Shown: positions 24,196-30,494 of the stretch, piece after piece | Layout of the letters: every line of letters starts with the position of its first letter | How positions within the stretch are numbered: position 1 is the first letter of the stretch | Origin: a virus | Direction: 5' to 3' (one strand) | DNA length: 35,366 nucleotides | IMG/VR virus record: IMGVR_UViG_3300022939_000070 | Span: 1 to 35,366 of that record | The notes under the pieces: model-generated | Told to the model about the DNA's origin: nothing | Database searches by the model: none | The model's input: only the letters and a program-made list of their open reading frames with translations | Position numbers and translations under genes: made by a program

Positions 24196-24754
24196 GAAGG
24201 AAGTAGGAATTAATCTATCAGCTAAGAACAACAACAATGACTATGTAAATGCTAGATGTATTTACTTTCAGATATCTAAAGACTTGGCTGACTATGGTTG
24301 GATTTATAGCTTAGAGAAGATCGGTCAGACTATCGGTAAGCACCATTCTACGGTAATACATTCTACTAAGTACAGGTTCCCAAAGATCATGCAGCGTAAT
24401 GAGTACAGGATCCTTTACTACAAATTAAAGAAGCAGATCGTGGAGGAGGTTACCGACTGTGTTATTGATGGTACAGAGTCTGAGGTAGAGATGTTTGAAA
24501 CTAACAGGCTACTAAAGCTAGAGATCTTAAAGGTCAAGGAGGTTCATGAGAATGAGATGGATATGCTGAAGAAGACACAGAATCTTTTGATTGATAAGTA
24601 TAGAAGAGAGTTGTCTATTCTAAGAAAGTCAACCACCTTTGTTGATGATAGGTTTGCTAAGATGACCTATGGTCTAGATGATGATCAGATGGAGCAGGTA
24701 TACCAAAAGCTAGAGCTATTGTGTAAGATGATGCCTAAGACTCAGTATGTCTAA
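24158..24754 (+). CDS. DnaA domain IV-like DNA-binding protein with coiled coil
   Basis: The 198-residue product carries, in residues 1-80, the pattern of the DnaA C-terminal DNA-binding domain. It has VREIVEKEVGINLSAK, then ARCIYFQISKDL, SLEKIGQTIGKHHSTVIHST, where the HSTVIH signature reads the DnaA box in bacterial DnaA. No ATPase domain is present. Residues 90-198 form a coiled coil and a helical tail. It may bind an origin in phage or host DNA, either to recruit the replication machinery or to block host DnaA. No exact TTATCCACA box was found by eye. Confidence 0.78.
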   Translation: MKNKLDRVREIVEKEVGINLSAKNNNNDYVNARCIYFQISKDLADYGWIYSLEKIGQTIGKHHSTVIHSTKYRFPKIMQRNEYRILYYKLKKQIVEEVTDCVIDGTESEVEMFETNRLLKLEILKVKEVHENEMDMLKKTQNLLIDKYRRELSILRKSTTFVDDRFAKMTYGLDDDQMEQVYQKLELLCKMMPKTQYV

Positions 24755-25040
24755 GATAAAGAAGAGTCCTTTTCAATTGGGGAGTCCTAAGACAGAGAAC
24801 CCTATAAAGGAAATGTCTTGGTGCTTGGAACACCACATAAGGGTTAACATAGATCCTGAGGCTATACAGGAGCCTAATGGTGATTGGAAACAGACCAACA
24901 GGTATCAGGTCTCTATTCATCAAGGGGACAGAATCAGAGAATCAGGTTATATATATGATAAGGACAATGTCCAAGATGCTGTACTTGAAGCATATAGACA
25001 GATATACAAAATGAATTATGGCAAGAAGAAAGAAGAGTAA
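24747..25040 (+). CDS. Hypothetical protein upstream of terminase
   Basis: The 97-residue product has a small alpha/beta pattern (IRVNIDPEAIQEP, NRYQVSIHQGDRI, GYIYDKDNVQDAVLEAYRQI). It overlaps the preceding gene by eight bases and the small terminase gene by 23 bases. Small proteins of this type sit before terminase in other Bacteroidetes phages. The function is unknown. Confidence 0.6.
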   Translation: MSKIKKSPFQLGSPKTENPIKEMSWCLEHHIRVNIDPEAIQEPNGDWKQTNRYQVSIHQGDRIRESGYIYDKDNVQDAVLEAYRQIYKMNYGKKKEE

Positions 25041-25443
25041 CGAGATAAAGGACAACGATGGTAGAAAGCACAACAAGCGACTACCTCCAAAGGTTCAGCT
25101 AAATGGGCCTGTTACTAGTAAACCTGCTAGGGTAAACAACGCTAAGAAGGCAGCAGTAACTAAGTACTCTATTAACGCAATGAAGGATGTCTTTGGCTCA
25201 GAGCAGGAGGCAATGAAGTCATTGGCTAAGTTTGCGAAGGAGGGTAGCTTAGGTCACATGAAGTTGTTGTTAGAGTATGGCTTTGGTAAGCCTGAGGATG
25301 TAGAGAGATCTACAGGTGGCACTAAGATCACAGCGCCAGTGATTAACTTCTACGGTAATAACACAGCAGAACCTGATGAGCCTATGGAGATTGAGGCAGA
25401 GGATATAGACTTCGAAGAGGAGGAAGAGGATGAGCAAGGTTAA
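25018..25443 (+). CDS. Terminase small subunit (probable)
   Basis: The 141-residue product begins with a basic tail (ARRKKSNEIK, KHNKRLPPK) and a helical segment with SEQEAMKSLAKFAKEGSLGH, MKLLLEYGFGKPEDV. It ends very acidic (EAEDIDFEEEEEDEQG). The GxGKP-type end of the helical part and the 14-base overlap with the large terminase gene are typical of small terminases, which recognise packaging sites and form a ring. Confidence 0.75.
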   Translation: MARRKKSNEIKDNDGRKHNKRLPPKVQLNGPVTSKPARVNNAKKAAVTKYSINAMKDVFGSEQEAMKSLAKFAKEGSLGHMKLLLEYGFGKPEDVERSTGGTKITAPVINFYGNNTAEPDEPMEIEAEDIDFEEEEEDEQG

Positions 25444-26641
25444 CATACACGACAAGTACATACCACTATTCACCTCACCCTCAAGGTATTACGTTGTCAC
25501 TGGAGGTAGGGGTTCAGGGAAGTCATTCTCTGTGGCTATCTTTTTACTTAACCTAATATGCGAGAGAGGACACAAAGTCCTCTTTACTCGTTATACAATG
25601 GTGTCAGCACAGACATCTATTATCCCTGAGTTTATTGAGAAGATAGACCTGATGGGATTAGCTCACCTGTTCAGGATCACAAAGGATGAGATCATTAACC
25701 TAGAGACTAAGAGTTCTATTATCTTTAAGGGGATCAGGACATCCTCAGGTAATCAGACAGCAGCACTAAAGTCTTTAGCAAAGGTAACCACCTTTGTACT
25801 GGATGAGGCAGAGGAGCTTGTGGATGAGGAGACCTTTGATAAGATAGACTTCTCTGTTAGAACACAGACAGAACAGAATAGGTGTATACTTATCTTAAAC
25901 CCTACTACTAAGGAGCATTGGATCTATAAGAGATGGTTTCAGAATCAGGGGGTTCCTGAAGGATGGAATGGTATAGATGGTAACTGCACCTATATCCACA
26001 CCACATACATGGATAACAAGGATAACCTTTCAGAATCTTTCTTGGAGCAGATCGGCAAGATGAAGAAGTTTAGGCCTGACAAATACATGCACCAAATTCT
26101 AGGGGGATGGCTCTCTTCAGCAGAGGGGACTATCTACAAGAACTGGAAGGTAGGAGATTATCAGCAGACAGAGCTAACAGTCTTTGGGCAGGATTTTGGT
26201 TTCTCCACAGACCCCACAACATTGGTGCATGTATCAGTAGACAATGAAGATAAGAAGATGTGGGTAAGGGAATGCTATGCTCAAACCAACATGACCACCA
26301 CTCAGATAGCTCAGAAGAACAGACAGTTCTGTGGCCTAGACCTAGTGATCTGTGATAGTAGTGAGCCTCGTCTTATTACAGAGTTAAAGAATATGGATCT
26401 TAATATTAGGGGGGCTATCAAGAAGAAGGGTAGTATCTTATCAGGTATTGCCTTGATGCAAGACTTTGAGATCATTGTAGACAAGGGTTCTACTACGATC
26501 ATCAAGGAACTTAATAACTACATTTGGAAGACCAAGAACGCAACGCCAATTGATTCCTACAATCACACATTAGATGCCATGCGTTACGCACTGGAATATT
26601 TAATAAGGGGGAAGAGTTTAGGTAGGTACGTTATCAGATAA
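25430..26641 (+). CDS. terL: Terminase large subunit (PBSX type)
   Basis: The 403-residue protein has Walker A GGRGSGKS at 25-32, Walker B TFVLDEAEE at 121-129, and the coupling segment ILILNPTT at 153-160. The RNase H-like nuclease domain starts with FGQDFGFSTDP (Asp255), continues with VICDSSEP (Asp309), and ends with YNHTLDAMRYALEY (Asp382). This is the complete terminase ATPase plus nuclease layout. It cuts and pumps the genome through the portal. CpG is almost absent (4 in 25441-26040), showing the backbone base bias. Confidence 0.93.
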   Translation: MSKVNIHDKYIPLFTSPSRYYVVTGGRGSGKSFSVAIFLLNLICERGHKVLFTRYTMVSAQTSIIPEFIEKIDLMGLAHLFRITKDEIINLETKSSIIFKGIRTSSGNQTAALKSLAKVTTFVLDEAEELVDEETFDKIDFSVRTQTEQNRCILILNPTTKEHWIYKRWFQNQGVPEGWNGIDGNCTYIHTTYMDNKDNLSESFLEQIGKMKKFRPDKYMHQILGGWLSSAEGTIYKNWKVGDYQQTELTVFGQDFGFSTDPTTLVHVSVDNEDKKMWVRECYAQTNMTTTQIAQKNRQFCGLDLVICDSSEPRLITELKNMDLNIRGAIKKKGSILSGIALMQDFEIIVDKGSTTIIKELNNYIWKTKNATPIDSYNHTLDAMRYALEYLIRGKSLGRYVIR

Positions 26642-26655
26642 TTCTCTTTTGCATA

Positions 26656-26686
26656 GGGGGGCCTTTTACATAGGGGCTCCCTTTTT
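26656..26686 (+). terminator. Probable terminator after terL
   Basis: GGGGG can pair with CTCCC (one G-T pair) followed by TTTTT. A second small hairpin (TCAGC-GCTT-GCTGA, 26722-26735) with a T run seven bases later lies just downstream. Neither is as clean as the other terminators. The region also carries three CATAGGGG units. Confidence 0.5.
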
Positions 26687-26771
26687 CATAGGGGGGGTAA
26701 AATCTTCAACCAACCTCAGCCTCAGCGCTTGCTGACCTCAGATTTTTTTAACAAAAATTTAACGCTTCAGA

Positions 26772-26803
26772 TTTGGTGGTTTCGAAAACCTGTCGTATGT
26801 TTG
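26772..26803 (+). promoter_or_regulatory. Accessory promoter copy 1
   Basis: TTTG (26772-26775), exactly 20 bases, then TATGTTTG (26796-26803). The spacer begins GTGGTTTCGA, shared with copies at 28645 and 29483. An A-rich leader with ACATTAAAACA leads to the ATG at 26829. Confidence 0.85.
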
Positions 26804-26828
26804 TACTATAACATTAAAACAAGTAAAC

Positions 26829-27107
26829 ATGAAACTACAAGAAATTATTAGCGAAACTGTTGTTGACTTCTATAGAAAGGTAGAGGCAGACGTTCAAAAC
26901 GACACAGGCGAGTCTATACTGCCTTTAGACGCTGAGGATGTATTAACTATGGTAGATGTGGAGATTTGGCATGTAATAAAAGACACCAAACACAAAAGCG
27001 ATCTTGTCCCTAGATGGGTACTTGAGGATGTATTATCTCAAGTGTTCGATAGGCTAGACTTCAAGGCATTAGCAGATAAAGTAAATAAAGAGTTATGCAA
27101 GGAATAG
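26829..27107 (+). CDS. Hypothetical acidic accessory protein
   Basis: The 92-residue product is acidic and helical (QEIISETVVDFYRKVEADVQ, then LEDVLSQVFDRLDFKALAD). It is the first gene after accessory promoter copy 1, downstream of terL. No motif is recognised. Such small genes between terminase and tail genes are often host-takeover or defence-related, but that is only context. Confidence 0.62.
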   Translation: MKLQEIISETVVDFYRKVEADVQNDTGESILPLDAEDVLTMVDVEIWHVIKDTKHKSDLVPRWVLEDVLSQVFDRLDFKALADKVNKELCKE

Positions 27108-27265
27108 CAAGATACAGGCTAACAAACTATGGGTTGAATGGGGGCACTGAGTCAGAAACTCATGTCCTCTGTACCCTAAGGGAAGTAAAACAATATGAGA
27201 GAGGTGAATTCTCAAGTTGTGAAGACCTATTAACAGGTGAAGTTTTCGAACCATGCGAAAAATAA
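27095..27265 (+). CDS. Small hypothetical protein (56 residues)
   Basis: The ATG at 27095 overlaps the previous gene by 13 bases. The product begins MQGIARYRLTNYGLNGGTES and ends with DLLTGEVFEPCEK. It has three Cys residues (26, 42 and 54) and a beta-like N-terminus. The stop abuts the next promoter. It is supported by overlap and position only. Confidence 0.5.
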   Translation: MQGIARYRLTNYGLNGGTESETHVLCTLREVKQYERGEFSSCEDLLTGEVFEPCEK

Positions 27266-27266
27266 A

Positions 27267-27298
27267 TTTGCATAAGTCAGAAAAACTATTTACTTTTA
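27267..27298 (+). promoter_or_regulatory. Accessory promoter, variant -7
   Basis: TTTG (27267-27270), a 20-base spacer, then TACTTTTA (27291-27298), one base away from TAnnTTTG. The leader ACATTAAAACA, also seen after the promoter copies at 26772 and 29483, follows and leads to the ATG at 27324. Confidence 0.65.
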
Positions 27299-27323
27299 CA
27301 CAAACATTAAAACAATAAACAAG

Positions 27324-27488
27324 ATGGAAGAATCAATTTGCTGTGGAGCATCAAGGCTATGGGACACAGACCTATGCTCAGAATGTAAAGAGCATACAGA
27401 CTTTGTTGAAGTAGACAATACACCAAGTGAAGACTTCAACAGAAGAACAAAGGAATGTTTAGATAACTTTAAAAAAACAAGATCATGA
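27324..27488 (+). CDS. Small zinc-ribbon-like protein
   Basis: The 54-residue product begins MEESICCGASRLWDTDLCSEC and continues KEHTDF. The CCGA...LCSECKEH arrangement is a known small phage zinc-ribbon pattern, in which two Cys pairs bind one zinc ion. Such peptides may bind nucleic acid or a host protein. It has its own promoter and overlaps the next start codon by four bases. Confidence 0.68.
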   Translation: MEESICCGASRLWDTDLCSECKEHTDFVEVDNTPSEDFNRRTKECLDNFKKTRS

Positions 27489-27733
27489 ATGAATTAACAA
27501 TTAATGAGGAGAAATTCGCTTTTTCGATTGAATTAATTAAACACTTTCAAGGGGCTTATAAAGTTTGTGGTTGGAAGCTGTGGTTTCAGTTACACCAAAT
27601 CTATGATTGGTTTGAGGAGTATAGAAAGGAAAACAAACTATTCTCTTTTGATGAGCAGGTGCAGGCTTTCTTTCACTCAAGCTATAGACCTGATATTATA
27701 CAAGAACTTAAATTTATCTACGATGAGCAATGA
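27485..27733 (+). CDS. Hypothetical protein rich in aromatic residues
   Basis: The 82-residue product is helical and aromatic-rich (FQGAYKVCGWKLWFQLHQIY, DWFEEYRKENKLF). Its start overlaps the zinc-ribbon gene (ATGA) and its end overlaps the next gene by 11 bases. No family is recognised. Confidence 0.6.
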   Translation: MNELTINEEKFAFSIELIKHFQGAYKVCGWKLWFQLHQIYDWFEEYRKENKLFSFDEQVQAFFHSSYRPDIIQELKFIYDEQ

Positions 27734-27941
27734 TAAGAACTTAGAACACCTTACAAGCGTAGAGCTAGAGTTTGTCTGTGAAACTACAGAGGATATTTTA
27801 GGGGTAGAGCCATCTATAGAAGAGGATGGGTGCTTAAGATACACTGAAGATCAACAGGATGAGTTTAACAGGATATACGACATAGTAGCCAATAGCTACA
27901 TACTTTGGAAATATGAACTAAAAAATCAAGACAATGAATAA
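27723..27941 (+). CDS. Hypothetical acidic protein (72 residues)
   Basis: I place the start at the ATG at 27723 (MSNDKNLEHLTSVELEFVCE), which overlaps the upstream gene by 11 bases. The longer frame from 27567 would lie almost wholly inside that gene. The product is acidic and helical with no motif recognised. It overlaps the next small membrane gene by eight bases. Confidence 0.55.
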   Translation: MSNDKNLEHLTSVELEFVCETTEDILGVEPSIEEDGCLRYTEDQQDEFNRIYDIVANSYILWKYELKNQDNE

Positions 27942-28041
27942 CAAAGAATTTGCCTCTTTCATGGCAACAATTGCAGCAGCAGCTATTAGCTTAGTTAGCG
28001 CCTATTATATACTAGGATTTCTAATTATTCTTTTATCATGA
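27934..28041 (+). CDS. Tiny membrane protein (35 residues)
   Basis: The product MNNKEFASFMATIAAAAISL and the rest, through YYILGFLIILLS, is one long hydrophobic segment after a short polar start. It overlaps genes on both sides (ATGA at the 3' end), which supports translation. The role is unknown. Confidence 0.5.
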   Translation: MNNKEFASFMATIAAAAISLVSAYYILGFLIILLS

Positions 28042-28478
28042 GGACATTAACTAAAGATGAGGCGTTAGATAGCGTCTATACACCAAGTCGCAGGGGCTAC
28101 ATTAATTGTAGCTTCTTTACCCTAGTCGATATACTAGGAGAGCCTACCTTTACTTGGGTTAATTGCCCTATCAATTATGAGTGGGCTATTGAATACAAGG
28201 GGTCTATCTTTACGATCTATGATTGGAGGTGCAAGCGTGATGCCTCGAAGACAGATGTAAATTTTCGCTGGAATGTTGGGGCTTCAGATTGGGCAGAGGA
28301 GTTTATAGATCAGATAGAAAAAAGGAGGATGTATAACCTTTACACTACAGAGGTTAAGACTTACTCAGAGCGAGTGAGAAGAGGAGATCTAACAGAAGAT
28401 GAGCAAGCAATGCTCTTAAGATCTTTGGCCAATGCAAGACTCAAGCGTGCAGAATTAGAGAAGGAATTAATAGTTTAG
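28038..28478 (+). CDS. Conserved-looking phage accessory protein
   Basis: The 146-residue product has an alpha/beta N-terminal domain (YINCSFFTLVDILGEPTFTW, then WAIEYKGSIFTIYDWRCKRD, and WNVGASDWAEEFIDQIEK). A basic helical tail follows (RVRRGDLTEDEQAMLLRSL and onward). I know the GEPTF...W.IEF.G...TIYDWK pattern from small proteins of several phages, with no assigned function. It closes this accessory operon before a terminator. Confidence 0.65.
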   Translation: MRTLTKDEALDSVYTPSRRGYINCSFFTLVDILGEPTFTWVNCPINYEWAIEYKGSIFTIYDWRCKRDASKTDVNFRWNVGASDWAEEFIDQIEKRRMYNLYTTEVKTYSERVRRGDLTEDEQAMLLRSLANARLKRAELEKELIV

Positions 28479-28504
28479 TTTATTTTGTTTGGTTGTTTTA
28501 GATG

Positions 28505-28538
28505 GCCTCTCTTTTAAATAAGAGGGGCTTTCTTTTTT
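28505..28538 (+). terminator. Rho-independent terminator
   Basis: GCCTCTCTT pairs with AAGAGGGGC (one G-T pair) around a short AT loop, followed by TTTCTTTTTT. It is next to a TAATATAGGGGG unit. Confidence 0.85.
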
Positions 28539-28644
28539 AATATAGGGGGTGGGTCAATTCCTACAGATCAAAACTCAATTTTCGCACTCAGAAAATATAA
28601 TAGAAAACTTTGATGGTGCTATAAGAAAAAATGATAGAAAAATA

Positions 28645-28676
28645 TTTGGTGGTTTAGATTTCGTGCCGTATGTTTG
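28645..28676 (+). promoter_or_regulatory. Accessory promoter copy 2
   Basis: TTTG (28645-28648), 20 bases, then TATGTTTG (28669-28676). The spacer begins GTGGTTTAGA and ends CGTGCCG. The A-rich leader AACAATTAAACAAATC leads to the ATG at 28701. Confidence 0.87.
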
Positions 28677-28700
28677 TAGTGAACAATTAAACAAATCAAG

Positions 28701-29291
28701 ATGGCAACTAAAGTAAAAGGATTAAGCAACTACAAGATCAACAAGATTAAGGACAATTTACGCTATTTTTATAACATAGCAGATCAAGATCAAAAGGAGA
28801 GAGGCGAGGCATGGTATCTACAGGCCAATATATGGTGCGAGACTATGGCTGTAAAATATGGGTATCCTACCTATATTGTGGCTGAGGTATTGAGCGCATT
28901 AAGCCCTAGAAACAAATGGGAAAGAAACAAAAAAGATGCTGAGGCAGTTCTTTCAGCAGTACGAAACAATGAACCTATAGAGTCAGTCAAAGTTTGTACC
29001 TTTCACAATAACAAGGAAAAAGCTTTCGATATTGCACGCCTTAAAACTAGGATCGTGCATGGATCACCTAAAACTTATTCATTTGTGCAAAATATAGCAT
29101 ACCTACATGCGGACTTTGTAACGGTTGACGTTTGGCACATGCGCGCTTGTTTTGATAAGATGATACTACCTAACTTGACAGATTTAAGATATGGCCAAAT
29201 TGTGAAAGCAACTAAACAGGTAGCAAAAGAATTTGGGCTCAAAGGTTATGAATTTCAAGCTATAGTTTGGAATGTAGTAAGAGAGGCTTAA
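28701..29291 (+). CDS. HhH-GPD glycosylase-like phage protein
   Basis: The 196-residue protein has VLSALSPRNKWERNKKDAEA at 64-83. KTYSFVQNIAYLHADFVTVD at 124-143 is followed by VWHMR. The arrangement K-T...N..(aliphatic) and then VDxxHxR recalls the helix-hairpin-helix DNA glycosylase core, where VDTHVxR carries the catalytic Asp (here Asp143). No Fe-S cluster Cys set is present. I know this phage family (LSPRxxWERN) as uncharacterised. A DNA repair or base-excision role is inference. It is a single-gene unit with its own promoter. Confidence 0.65.
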   Translation: MATKVKGLSNYKINKIKDNLRYFYNIADQDQKERGEAWYLQANIWCETMAVKYGYPTYIVAEVLSALSPRNKWERNKKDAEAVLSAVRNNEPIESVKVCTFHNNKEKAFDIARLKTRIVHGSPKTYSFVQNIAYLHADFVTVDVWHMRACFDKMILPNLTDLRYGQIVKATKQVAKEFGLKGYEFQAIVWNVVREA

Positions 29292-29349
29292 GAGTTTCTT
29301 TTTAATATAGGGGCTCTCTTTAATCAGGGGGGCTCTTTAATATAGGGGG

Positions 29350-29398
29350 GTGCGCGCGCGCTTATGCGCACATGTAGGCGCGCTCAGGTGCATGCGCG
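29350..29398. other. CpG-rich alternating purine-pyrimidine island
   Basis: In this stretch, TGCGCGCGCGCTTATGCGCA is followed by CATGTA, GGCGCGCTC and GTGCATGCGCG. By count there are nine CpG in about 50 bases, in a genome where 600-base stretches may hold only four. The alternating pattern could form Z-DNA or several small cruciforms. An AT-rich stretch (29401-29486) lies directly downstream. No ORF covers it. Confidence 0.75.
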
Positions 29399-29482
29399 TT
29401 AAGATACAAAAAGAAAATGAGATATCCAAATTTTTTAACACTTTTTTTTCTTATTTAGAATCAATATAAATTAGCAAATAAA

Positions 29483-29514
29483 TTTGGTAGTGTCGAATTT
29501 GTGCCATATGTTTG
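29483..29514 (+). promoter_or_regulatory. Accessory promoter copy 3
   Basis: TTTG (29483-29486), 20 bases, then TATGTTTG (29507-29514). The spacer starts GTAGTGTCGA and ends TGTGCCA, close to copies 1 and 2. The leader carries ACATTAAAACATTAAAA before the ATG at 29545. Confidence 0.85.
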
Positions 29515-29544
29515 TAGAGTAGAAACATTAAAACATTAAAAGCC

Positions 29545-29739
29545 ATGTACAAAAATCCACTAAACGAGATGTCATTTTATTACGCTAAAAATTTCGCAAA
29601 GCGATATAAAAACGGCGAAAAGTTAGATTTGTCAGAGTCTAATCTAGAAAAAATAATTCCTGAAAAATATCAAGAAAATATACTTTATAACATTTATGAA
29701 TTTTGGGCGGCGTTCGAATATTACGCTGAAATTGAATAA
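29545..29739 (+). CDS. Small hypothetical protein, first of a cassette
   Basis: The 64-residue product is rich in Tyr, Asn, Lys and Glu (MSFYYAKNFAKRYKNGEKLD, and EFWAAFEYYAEIE at the end). It is helical by appearance. It follows promoter copy 3 and precedes two more small genes. No family is recognised. Confidence 0.6.
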   Translation: MYKNPLNEMSFYYAKNFAKRYKNGEKLDLSESNLEKIIPEKYQENILYNIYEFWAAFEYYAEIE

Positions 29740-29754
29740 CTAAAAAATAAGATC

Positions 29755-30090
29755 ATGAAAAAAGTAGTTTTAAACATTGGGTTAAATAATAACCCTAAAA
29801 CAGAAAAGGAAATTGTAAACATGTTCCAAACTAGGCTCAGCCCTAAAGTAACATGGGCTAAAGTAGTTAGTAGCTACAATGATGAAGTAGAACCTACACT
29901 GGTGCTACATGGTCAAAGCGCTTTAGCCTTTAAACAAATTACAGACGCGATCAAGAACCTTAGTAAAGATCTAGATCAAGAATGTATTGGAACTGAAATC
30001 GAGGATCAGGGACTATTAATATACTCACCTACATTTAGAGGATCGCGCTTTAAATTTGATAGAAAATATTTTAAAAAAATAATTGCATAA
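29755..30090 (+). CDS. Hypothetical protein
   Basis: The 111-residue product has an alternating alpha/beta pattern (KKVVLNIGLNNN, TEKEIVNMFQTRL, VTWAKVVSSYNDEVEPTLVL, GQSALAFKQITDAIKNL). This looks like a small ferredoxin-like or anti-restriction-like fold, but this is appearance only. It lies 15 bases after the preceding gene. The function is unknown. Confidence 0.6.
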   Translation: MKKVVLNIGLNNNPKTEKEIVNMFQTRLSPKVTWAKVVSSYNDEVEPTLVLHGQSALAFKQITDAIKNLSKDLDQECIGTEIEDQGLLIYSPTFRGSRFKFDRKYFKKIIA

Positions 30091-30093
30091 AAG

Positions 30094-30125
30094 TTTGCAT
30101 ATTAAAAAACTAATTGCGATATTTA
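30094..30125 (+). promoter_or_regulatory. Weak promoter candidate
   Basis: TTTG (30094-30097), 20 bases, then GATATTTA, which keeps the A and TTT of TAnnTTTG but differs at two positions. An A-rich leader (AATTAAACATTTAACAA) follows before the ATG at 30154. Confidence 0.4.
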
Positions 30126-30153
30126 CAAAGTAAAATAATTAAACATTTAACAA

Positions 30154-30462
30154 ATGGAAACAACAAAGGAATTTTTAGCAAAGCTATCAAAGATCAACTT
30201 TGACAAAGCGCATTCAAAAACTGAGTTTAGCGGTCAGGTGTACATGGTTAAATTCTCTGACAAAATCTCGTCTGATGGCGCATGTATCTTAATACATGTT
30301 CAGGTGAATGGCAAAACAGTCAAAACGTGGGGCGCATGGGACGCGGACGCGTTCGAGGTGGCAGCATGGCGTGAGAAGTTATATGCTAAGATCGACAAAT
30401 CAGAATTTGAAAGGGAACAAATCGAGGCAACCATAGCAAAAGGGATCTTTGACAAACTGTAA
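30154..30462 (+). CDS. Hypothetical protein, last accessory gene
   Basis: The 102-residue product has a compact alpha/beta look (FDKAHSKTEFSGQVYMVKFS, ILIHVQVNGKTVKTWGAWDA, then a helix with AAWREKLYAKIDKSEF). CpG is locally frequent (seven in 30301-30360), unlike the terminase gene. It is followed by a strong terminator that ends the accessory block. No family is recognised. Confidence 0.62.
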   Translation: METTKEFLAKLSKINFDKAHSKTEFSGQVYMVKFSDKISSDGACILIHVQVNGKTVKTWGAWDADAFEVAAWREKLYAKIDKSEFEREQIEATIAKGIFDKL

Positions 30463-30494
30463 AAGTAACGCCCCCTCAGGGGGGCAACTTTTTT
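30463..30494 (+). terminator. Rho-independent terminator ending accessory block
   Basis: GCCCCC-TCAG-GGGGGC forms a strong stem, extended by AAGT with ACTT after small internal loops, and is followed by a run of six T. Confidence 0.88.

Larger units (their letters stand above)
26651..29350 (+). repeat. Dispersed ATAGGGG G-tract units between accessory genes
   Basis: Short units of ATAGGGG to ATAGGGGGGG occur at 26653, 26671 and 26688 (each C-ATAGGGG). They recur at about 28541, 29308 and 29341 (each TAATATAGGGG), with a variant TCAGGGGGG at about 29324. In the 28.5 and 29.3 kb gaps they follow CTTTTTTAA or CTTTAA, like the tail of a terminator. They lie only in the gaps that separate accessory transcription units, never inside genes that I noticed. 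Confidence 0.7.

Noticed and set aside
27567-27722. Long N-terminus for the gene ending at 27941
   Set aside because: It lies almost wholly inside the gene 27485-27733 in another frame. The ATG at 27723 fits the usual short overlap.
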